From: Chloroflexota bacterium
GTDB lineage: Bacteria; Chloroflexota; Dehalococcoidia; UBA2979
Direction: 5' to 3'
NCBI GenBank assembly: GCA_016875635.1
Contig: VGPD01000018.1
Span: 1-38,945 of the forward strand
DNA length: 38,945 nt
This document shows, one piece after another, positions 33,151-38,945 of the stretch. The translations under genes were made by a program, and so were the position numbers. The notes beneath the pieces were generated by a model that saw nothing but the letters and a program-made list of their open reading frames with translations, was not told where the DNA came from and searched no databases. How positions within the stretch are numbered: the stretch's first letter is position 1; every line of letters begins with the position of its first letter.

Positions 33151-33490
33151 CGGGGCATCGTAGCCCGCGGCGGGCGCAGCCGGGGTCTCGTGAGCAGGCC
33201 GGTTGCATCCAGGTAATGGCTTGGGGTGAATCACGCCGTTTCGTCAGGGTGTCGCTCGCTCGTCGGGGACGTCGTCGACCCGACGCTCACTGCTTTCGCC
33301 TTCATCCTCGTGTCCTCGGTGGCCCTCCGGCAGCCGGCGGAGACGCGGTTCCTGTGTCGGAGCCGGTCGTCGCTCCGAGTGGGGACTTTACGGGTTCAAT
33401 GAGTGCCGAGGTCACAGTGGTCGCTTGCTGATCCTGGACGCGCATCCCCGTATGGTGGCCCGGCGCGGACATGCCGTGCGGGAGGGCTCC
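33151..33490. other. 340-base stretch without a supported gene
   Basis: No promoter, repeat or complete gene is evident. In one plus-strand frame, 33262-33330 reads GDVVDPTLTAFAFILVSSVAL, which resembles a membrane-protein fragment, but it is bounded by stops and has no start or ribosome site. It may be a relic of the same rearrangement. The last 10 bases hold the GGAGGG ribosome site of the epimerase. Confidence 0.4.
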
Positions 33491-34411
33491 ATGCGCGTCC
33501 TGGTCACTGGCACCTCGGGCTTCGTCGGTACTCACCTCGTGCGGCGGCTTGTGGCGGAGGGCCACGAGGTCACCGGCGTCGATTGGAACGAGCCGCGCCG
33601 ACCGGTGCAGGGGTGGCACGACGTGCGCCTGGACATCCGGGATGACGTTGCCGTCCAGCGCGCCGTCACGGAGGCGCGGCCGGAGCTCGTGTGGCACCTC
33701 GCCGCGCAGGCTTCTGTCTCAGTGTCGATGCGTGAGCCGCGTCTCGACATCGAGACTAACTGCATCGCGAGCGTCACGCTGGCGCGCGCTGCAGCCGCGG
33801 CAGGGACCCAACGCTTCATCTTCACCTCGTCCGGGGGCGCGATGTTCGGTGACCCGCCGGAGATCCCCGCGCGGGACGAGACGCCCGTCGCGCCTCGCTC
33901 GATCTATGGCGCGTCGAAGGTGGCGGCGGAGCGGTACCTCGAGATCGTCGGCCTCGAGACCGGGATGGAGATCGCGGGCCTGCGTCCCGGGAACATCTAC
34001 GGGCCGTACCAGGACCCCCATGGCGAGGCGGGCGTGGTCGCCATCTTCACGCAGCGGATGCTGCGCGGTGAGCCCTGCACGATCTTCGGCACCGGCGCCG
34101 ACACGCGAGACTATGTGTACGTGGAGGACGTGATCGAGGCGCAGATGCGCGCGGCGACTGCGCCGGTGGCGGCGTTCTGCCTGGTGGGCACGGGCCGCGA
34201 GACGAGCACACGCGAGATTTTCGACCTGCTGGCGCACGAGACGGGGTACGAGCGCGCCCCTGTCGCCGCGCCCCCCCGTCCAGGCGACATCCCGCGTATT
34301 GCGCTGGACGCCTCCCGTGCGTGGGAACTGTGGCAGTGGCAGCCGACCGTGACCCTCGCGGATGGGATGGCGCGCACGGTCGCGGCGTTTCGCGAGGAAC
34401 TCGGCGCCTAA
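33491..34411 (+). CDS. NAD-dependent epimerase/dehydratase (GalE-like)
   Basis: A 306-residue extended SDR acting on nucleotide sugars. The NAD loop is VTGTSGFVGTHL at 5-16, the catalytic Ser is in FTSSGGAMFG (Ser113/114), and Tyr139-x3-Lys143 is YGASK. RPGNIYGPYQDP and RDYVYVEDVIEA are typical of UDP-glucose 4-epimerase and dTDP/UDP-sugar dehydratases or epimerases. GGAGGG sits 4 bases before the ATG; the frame is open from 33425. It is part of the glycan group with gmhA and the methyltransferase. The TAA overlaps the convergent tsaC TAG as CTAA. The exact sugar is unknown. Confidence 0.88.
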   Translation: MRVLVTGTSGFVGTHLVRRLVAEGHEVTGVDWNEPRRPVQGWHDVRLDIRDDVAVQRAVTEARPELVWHLAAQASVSVSMREPRLDIETNCIASVTLARAAAAAGTQRFIFTSSGGAMFGDPPEIPARDETPVAPRSIYGASKVAAERYLEIVGLETGMEIAGLRPGNIYGPYQDPHGEAGVVAIFTQRMLRGEPCTIFGTGADTRDYVYVEDVIEAQMRAATAPVAAFCLVGTGRETSTREIFDLLAHETGYERAPVAAPPRPGDIPRIALDASRAWELWQWQPTVTLADGMARTVAAFREELGA

Positions 34412-35397
34412 CGGGCGCTGCCGGTGGCGGCGCGTGCGAGGCGGTCACGCACGGCGACGCCCACGCCCTCGGCGGGTGGCGGCACGACCACCAGGACGTC
34501 GAGACCGAGCCGATCCGCTTCGCGCAGGCGGTCGTACAGTGCGGCGGCGTACGACTCTGACGTATCGCCGGCGGTGAGTGCGGTCACGCCGGGTGGCGCC
34601 GTCACCGGCTGAGGTGTGAGCAGCCCCGTTCGCTCACCGGATCTGGCATGTGAGTCCGCAGCGGCGATCGCCGCCGCGGACTCCTCGATCACGATCACCT
34701 CCGCGCGTGGCGCGTAGTGAGCGGCGAGCATTCCGGGCGCGCGACTCGGGCCGCCGGGTGTGCGCTGCACCGGGTGGCCGAGGGCCGCCTCAATCTCCTC
34801 GGCAGTGACGCCGCCGGGCCGCAGGATGACTGGCGGAGCACCCTCTTCGCTGCAGTCCACGATCGTTGACTCCACGCCCACGCCACACGGTCCGCCGTCC
34901 AGCACGAGGTCGACATCGCCGCCGAGATCGGCGCGGACGTCGGCGGCAGTCGTAGGTGAGACGCGGCCGAAGCGGTTGGCGGACGGCGCCGCCAGACCAC
35001 CGTCGAAGGCGCGGATCAGCGCGAGGGTCAGGGGATGGTTGGGGACGCGGAGGCCGACGGTCTCGCGTCCGCCCGTGACTTCGTCCCCGGCGGCCGGGGT
35101 GCGCGGGAGGATCAGCGTGAGCGGACCGGGCCAGAACGCCTCCGCGAGCCGCCGGGCGTCCTCAGGGACACGCGCGGCCCAGCGTGGCAGCGCCTCGATG
35201 CCGGCGATGTGAATGATGACGGGGTGGCCCGCCGGTCGGCCTTTGACCTGGTACAGCCGCCGGACGGCGGCGGGGTTGGAGGCGTCCGCAGCGAGGCCGT
35301 AGACCGTCTCCGTGGGGATGGCGACGAGCCCGCCGGCGTGGAGGATGCGCACAGCGGCCTCCAGGTCGGCGTCTGTCTCCGCGTCGCCCTCGATCAT
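34408..35397 (-). CDS. tsaC: Threonylcarbamoyl-AMP synthase (Sua5/YrdC type)
   Basis: A 329-residue Sua5-type enzyme that makes threonylcarbamoyl-AMP from Thr, bicarbonate and ATP for t6A37 in ANN-decoding tRNAs. PTETVYGLA at 28-36 and KGRPAGHPV (Lys52, Arg54) are the catalytic blocks; SANRFG and ESTIVDCS follow. Beyond about residue 200 it has the C-terminal Sua5 domain (APGMLAAHYAPRAEV). It faces glpK across 70 bases. The tRNA-Lys(UUU) in this window is one of its expected substrates. Confidence 0.93.
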   Translation of the reverse strand: MIEGDAETDADLEAAVRILHAGGLVAIPTETVYGLAADASNPAAVRRLYQVKGRPAGHPVIIHIAGIEALPRWAARVPEDARRLAEAFWPGPLTLILPRTPAAGDEVTGGRETVGLRVPNHPLTLALIRAFDGGLAAPSANRFGRVSPTTAADVRADLGGDVDLVLDGGPCGVGVESTIVDCSEEGAPPVILRPGGVTAEEIEAALGHPVQRTPGGPSRAPGMLAAHYAPRAEVIVIEESAAAIAAADSHARSGERTGLLTPQPVTAPPGVTALTAGDTSESYAAALYDRLREADRLGLDVLVVVPPPAEGVGVAVRDRLARAATGSAR

Positions 35398-35467
35398 CCC
35401 GGGCTCCTATCATTCGGCCAGCCGGTGCGGGCATCATCGCGCATCCCGGCGGCGGAGGCGCGATCAC

Positions 35468-36970
35468 ATGGGCCGGTACATCCTCGCGCTGGACCAGGGG
35501 ACCACTTCCTCGCGGGCCCTCCTGTTCGACGAACGCGGCCGCTCCGTCGCGGTCGACCAGCGCGAGTTCCCGCAGGCATACCCGCGCCCCGGCTGGGTGG
35601 AGCACGACCCGCAGGCGATCTGGCTCTCCCAGATCGCCGCCGCGCGCGGCGTCCTTGCTCGTGCCCGGATTGAGGCGCGCGAGGTCTCGGCGATCGGGAT
35701 CACGAACCAGCGGGAGACCGCGCTGGTCTGGGAGCGTGCCACGGGACGCCCGATCTACCCGGCGGTCGTCTGGCAGTCACGCCAGACTGCCTCGATCTGC
35801 GATGACCTGCGTGCCCGCGGGCTGGGCACCGAGGTGCGGGCACGCACGGGGCTCATGATCGACGCGTACTTCAGCGCGACAAAGGTCCGGTTCATCCTGG
35901 ACGCCGTGCCGGGTGCGCAGGTGCGGGCCGAACGCGGGGAACTCGCGTTCGGGACGGTGGACTCGTGGCTGCTCTGGCGGCTGACAGGTGGGCGCGTCCA
36001 CGCCACCGATGAGACAAACGCCAGCCGGACGATGCTGTGGAACATCCACGAGTATGCGTGGGATGGCTGGCTGCTGGCCGCCCTCGATATCCCTCGGGCG
36101 CTGCTGCCGGAGGTCCGGCTTTCCTCGGGCAACTTCGGTGAGGCGGACGCCTCGTGGCTCGGCGTAACCCTCCCGATCCGGGGGGTAGCGGGCGATCAGC
36201 AGGCGGCGCTGTTCGGGCAGGGCTGTACGACCTCCGGCGCGGCGAAGAACACGTACGGCACCGGCTGTTTCCTGCTCATGCACACGAGGGATCGTGCCGT
36301 GCCGTCCGCACGAGGCCTCCTCACGACAGTCGCGGCCCGTGTTTCCGGCATATCGGCCGCGTATGCGCTTGAAGGCAGCGTGTTCTCGGCAGGCTCCACC
36401 GTGCAGTGGCTTCGTGATGGCCTCGGCCTGATCACCTCCGCGTCGGAGGTCGAGGCGCTCGCCGCGTCCGTGCCGGACAGCGGAGGGGTGACCCTGGTGC
36501 CGGCGTTCACGGGGCTGGGAGCGCCCTACTGGGACGAGTCGGCGCGGGGCGCGATCCTCGGCCTCACGCGAGGCACGACGCGGGCGCACATCGCGCGGGC
36601 GGCGCTGGAGGCGATTGCCCACCAGAGCCGTGAGGTCATCGAATGCCTCGCGGCCGACGCAGGTGCGCCGTTGTCAGCGCTCCGTGTGGATGGCGGAGCG
36701 TGTCGCAACGGCCTGTTGATGCAGATCCAGGCGGACCTCCTGGGGCTCCCCGTCCACCGGCCAGCGGAACTGGAGGTGACCGCGCTCGGCGTCGCTGGCC
36801 TCGCCGGGATCGCTGCCGGCGTCTGGGGTAGCGTCGAGGAGTTCACCAGCCTCGATGCCGGAGCGGTGGACGTCTTCACGCCCCGGATCGATGCGCATGA
36901 GCGGCAACGGCAGTCCGCGGCGTGGTCGCGCGCAGTGGGGCGCACGTTGCGATGGGAGACGCCAGGCTAG
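35468..36970 (+). CDS. glpK: Glycerol kinase
   Basis: A 500-residue FGGY-family kinase that phosphorylates glycerol. LALDQGTTSSRALLFD at the N terminus, ITNQRETALVWER, WQSRQTASICD, GDQQAALFGQG, and the ATP site YGTGCFLLMHT with GGACRNGLLMQIQADLLG are all GlpK-like. GGAGG at 35454-35458 precedes the ATG by 9 bases. The open frame to 35312 is antisense to tsaC and is not coding. No glpF or glpD is adjacent. Confidence 0.95.
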   Translation: MGRYILALDQGTTSSRALLFDERGRSVAVDQREFPQAYPRPGWVEHDPQAIWLSQIAAARGVLARARIEAREVSAIGITNQRETALVWERATGRPIYPAVVWQSRQTASICDDLRARGLGTEVRARTGLMIDAYFSATKVRFILDAVPGAQVRAERGELAFGTVDSWLLWRLTGGRVHATDETNASRTMLWNIHEYAWDGWLLAALDIPRALLPEVRLSSGNFGEADASWLGVTLPIRGVAGDQQAALFGQGCTTSGAAKNTYGTGCFLLMHTRDRAVPSARGLLTTVAARVSGISAAYALEGSVFSAGSTVQWLRDGLGLITSASEVEALAASVPDSGGVTLVPAFTGLGAPYWDESARGAILGLTRGTTRAHIARAALEAIAHQSREVIECLAADAGAPLSALRVDGGACRNGLLMQIQADLLGLPVHRPAELEVTALGVAGLAGIAAGVWGSVEEFTSLDAGAVDVFTPRIDAHERQRQSAAWSRAVGRTLRWETPG

Positions 36971-37040
36971 CCGCAAACTTGTCCTTTGTCCTTGTACGCT
37001 GTCCGCGTCCGCGGCCCACACCGCACAGGGAGGACACACA

Positions 37041-38063
37041 GTGAGCGACCTCAGCAGCACCAACCTCGGCAAGTTCGAGAGATACCTCGTCGAGGAGTTC
37101 TACGACGACTGGCGCGGGGGCGAGATCACGCGCCGTACCTTCATTCGCAAGGCAGCGTTCGTGACGGGTTCGATGGCGGCGACGACCGCGGCGATGCTCG
37201 CCCTCGGCTGTTCGAACGACGAGTTGCCGGCAAAGGACGAGCCGATGCCGCAGCCGGTGACTCCCGCGGCGTCGGACGCGTCGAAGGCGACGCCGACCGC
37301 AAGCCCGACGCCCGCGGCGGCGCTCGTTCCGGTGCCCGGGGCGAAAAGCAAACTCTCCGTGCCAGACGGCGACCCGGCGGTCATCGGGTCGGACGTGAAG
37401 TTCCCGGCAGGTGCCGCGCAGGCCGGCGGTTACCTGGCAAGGCCAGCGAAAGCCGCCCCGGGGACGCGCGCGATCCTCGTGTGCCACGAGAACCGGGGCC
37501 TCACGCCGCACATCCGCGATGTTGCTCGCCGCTTTGCCAAGGAAGGGTACGTCGCGCTCGCAGTCGACCTGCTGACGCGCGAGGGCGGGACGGCCAGCCG
37601 TGATGCTGACCAGGTCCCCGGCCTGCTGACCGGGGCTGGGACGGCCCGGCATATCGCCGATTTCGTCGCGGGCCTGAAATACCTGCAGACCGTGGACGGC
37701 GTGGATGGCAAGCGCATTGGGATGACCGGCTACTGCTTCGGCGGAGGCATCACCTGGGCGGCGGCCACCCAGATCCCGGAACTGAAGGCAGCGGCGCCGT
37801 TCTACGGCCCCGCACCGGACATCGCCGCCGTCAAGGACATCAAGGCGGCGGTGCTCGGTGTCTACGCCGAGAATGACACGCGGATCACCGGGGGTGTCGA
37901 GCCGCTGCGGACCGCACTCAACGCGGCCGGTGTTGTGAACCAGTTGACGATCTACCCGGGTGTGGGCCACGCGTTCCACAACGACACGGGCAAAGCGTAC
38001 CACGAGGCGCAGGCGACGAAGGCGTGGGCGGACACGCTTGCCTGGTTTGCGAAGTACGTCTAG
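37041..38063 (+). CDS. Tat-exported dienelactone hydrolase family lipoprotein
   Basis: A 340-residue alpha/beta hydrolase. The N terminus carries a twin-arginine signal, TRRTFIRKA (Arg31-Arg32), followed by a hydrophobic stretch and LALGC at 53-57, so it is likely a Tat substrate anchored through Cys57. Residues 60-105 are a Pro/Thr/Ala linker. The catalytic triad is Cys232 (GYCFGGG), Asp279 (AENDTR) and His310 (GVGHAFH), as in dienelactone hydrolases. HENRGLTPHIRD near 150 is the conserved substrate-side block. The start is GTG 37041 with GGGAGGA 7-13 bases upstream. It could degrade lactones or esters outside the cytoplasm; the natural substrate is unknown. Confidence 0.9.
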   Translation: MSDLSSTNLGKFERYLVEEFYDDWRGGEITRRTFIRKAAFVTGSMAATTAAMLALGCSNDELPAKDEPMPQPVTPAASDASKATPTASPTPAAALVPVPGAKSKLSVPDGDPAVIGSDVKFPAGAAQAGGYLARPAKAAPGTRAILVCHENRGLTPHIRDVARRFAKEGYVALAVDLLTREGGTASRDADQVPGLLTGAGTARHIADFVAGLKYLQTVDGVDGKRIGMTGYCFGGGITWAAATQIPELKAAAPFYGPAPDIAAVKDIKAAVLGVYAENDTRITGGVEPLRTALNAAGVVNQLTIYPGVGHAFHNDTGKAYHEAQATKAWADTLAWFAKYV

Positions 38064-38114
38064 CGGTCACACGACCGGGAGCCTGCCGGGTGGGCCGGCG
38101 GTACCCTTGGTGGG

Positions 38115-38945
38115 ATGAACACCCGACAGCGCGCAGTTGCGTTCCTCCTTGGCGTCTCAGCGGACGCGCTGCTGGGCGATCCACCGAGCGTCGTTCATCC
38201 GGTGCGCGCCCTCGGGCTCGCCGCCCGGGCGTACGAAGGCGCCACGCTCGGCCGCTTCAGCCCTCGCGTGGCGGGGAGCGCAGGTGCCCTCCTGCTCCCG
38301 ATGTCCGCCGGCCTCGTGGCGACCGTCGCGGAATGGAAGAGCCGGCATCGTCCGGGTGGTCGAATCGCCGCGGCCGCGGGGTCCCTTGCGCTCGCCAGCG
38401 CGCAGCGGACGTTGATGCACCGTGCGCTCGAAGTCGCTGACGCGCTCGATTCGGGCGACCTCGTCGAGGCCCGACGGTTGCTCGGCTACCACCTCGTGAG
38501 CCGCCCGACGGATGACCTCGATGCAAGCGAGGTGGCGGGCGCGACGATCGAGTCGGTCGCCGAGAACCTCGGCGACGGCGTCGCCGGGCCCTGGCTGGCC
38601 TTCGCGGTCGGTGGGCCGGGCGGGGCATGGGCGTACCGAGCGCTGAACACGCTGGACTCGCTGTGGGGCTACCGCAGCGAACGGTATGCGGAGTTCGGCT
38701 GGGCCGCGGCACGCCTCGACGATCTCGCGAACCTTGTTCCGGCGCGCGTGGCCGCATTTGCCATCTGCGTCGCGGCGGAGCGTCGTGCGCACCGTGGTGT
38801 CCTGGCGTTCGAGTTGTGGCGACGCGATGGCGCACTGACCGACAGCCCGAATGCGGGCCAGCCGATGGCTGCGATGGCGGGTGCGCTTGGCGTCACGCTG
38901 ACCAAGCGCGGCCAGTACACCCTGGGAGGAGGGCAGCGTCCGGCG
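38115..38945 (+). CDS. cbiB: Adenosylcobinamide-phosphate synthase CbiB (partial)
   Basis: The N-terminal 277 residues of CbiB/CobD, a membrane protein that joins aminopropanol (phosphate) to the corrin side chain in cobalamin synthesis. DALLGDPPSVVHPVRALG opens it; VSRPTDDLDASEVAGATIESVAENL and YRALNTLDSLWGYRSERYAEFGW are hallmark blocks (quoted in parts: VSRPTDDLDASEVAG, ALNTLDSLWGYR); SPNAGQPMAAMAGALGV and KRGQYTLGG end the visible part. The ATG at 38115 lies 51 bases after the hydrolase stop. The frame has no stop before the window edge, so the last 30-40 residues are missing here. Confidence 0.92.
   Translation, partial: MNTRQRAVAFLLGVSADALLGDPPSVVHPVRALGLAARAYEGATLGRFSPRVAGSAGALLLPMSAGLVATVAEWKSRHRPGGRIAAAAGSLALASAQRTLMHRALEVADALDSGDLVEARRLLGYHLVSRPTDDLDASEVAGATIESVAENLGDGVAGPWLAFAVGGPGGAWAYRALNTLDSLWGYRSERYAEFGWAAARLDDLANLVPARVAAFAICVAAERRAHRGVLAFELWRRDGALTDSPNAGQPMAAMAGALGVTLTKRGQYTLGGGQRPA

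Noticed and set aside
36979-37000. TTGTCC repeats (cttgtcctttgtccttgtac) before the Tat hydrolase as a promoter or operator
   Set aside because: The -35-like and -10-like parts are only 10 bases apart, and a 7-base repeat occurring twice is weak evidence.
1-38945. CRISPR array, IS element or prophage
   Set aside because: No spaced repeats, transposase, integrase or structural phage genes were found on either strand.

Overview
The window is about 39 kb of GC-rich chromosomal DNA with densely packed genes, many 4-base stop/start overlaps, and frequent GTG starts. The gene set (tandem CaiB/BaiF CoA-transferases, LLM flavin oxidoreductases, several DinB-like proteins, a DUF3090 protein, VOC and SDR enzymes, MurB, CbiB) suggests a free-living heterotroph, most likely Chloroflexota (Dehalococcoidia or Thermomicrobia type), with Actinomycetota as the alternative. 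This is inference from gene content; there is no rRNA marker. I see no phage, transposase, integrase or CRISPR array.

Layout. (1) 9-7081, minus: a six-gene operon of two paralogous class III CoA-transferases, an enoyl-CoA hydratase, a DinB-like protein, a frameshifted nicotinamide-nucleotide amidase (pncC/cinA C-terminal domain) and an M1 aminopeptidase with HEAT repeats. (2) 7202-9893, plus: two paralogous PLP aminotransferases. (3) 9979-15039: a small orphan protein, a divergent SDR/DinB pair, a VOC protein coupled to a methyltransferase, a FabL-like enoyl reductase and an MFS exporter. (4) 15109-19050: a secreted protein broken by an amber codon, a minimal VirB11/CpaF-like ATPase, an NAD-binding protein and ilvD. 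(5) 19151-22153: an ArsR/CadC-type thiol regulator divergent from a 31-residue peptide with six cysteines arranged symmetrically (CC-x3-C-x-C-x3-CC), with a shared operator and a strong hairpin terminator, then an LLM oxidoreductase and an MFS transporter. (6) 22150-27507: DUF3090, amidase, murB, a DinB gene with a premature TGA, two small proteins, a VanZ-like protein and a phosphotriesterase-like hydrolase. (7) 27566-30253: a phosphonate-type ABC transporter (phnE-phnC-phnD) preceded by a perfect 11-base tandem repeat with Pho-box geometry. (8) 30288-31303: an MBL hydrolase and tRNA-Lys(UUU). (9) 31473-34411: a sugar/glycan locus (gmhA with a G-run frameshift, a C-methyltransferase cut off at an inverted junction with a truncated ABC permease, an epimerase). 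(10) 34408-38945: tsaC, glpK, a Tat-exported dienelactone hydrolase and a cbiB that runs off the end.

The best candidate for an undescribed system is the arsR/Cys-rich peptide unit at 19151-19800, which looks like a regulated metal- or metalloid-binding peptide (metallothionein-like) or possibly a modified-peptide precursor. A second theme is five gene-breaking lesions (two frameshifts, two nonsense codons, one inverted junction) beside otherwise intact genes. These may be assembly or amplification errors or true decay. Five convergent gene pairs also end in exactly 4-base overlapping stop codons.
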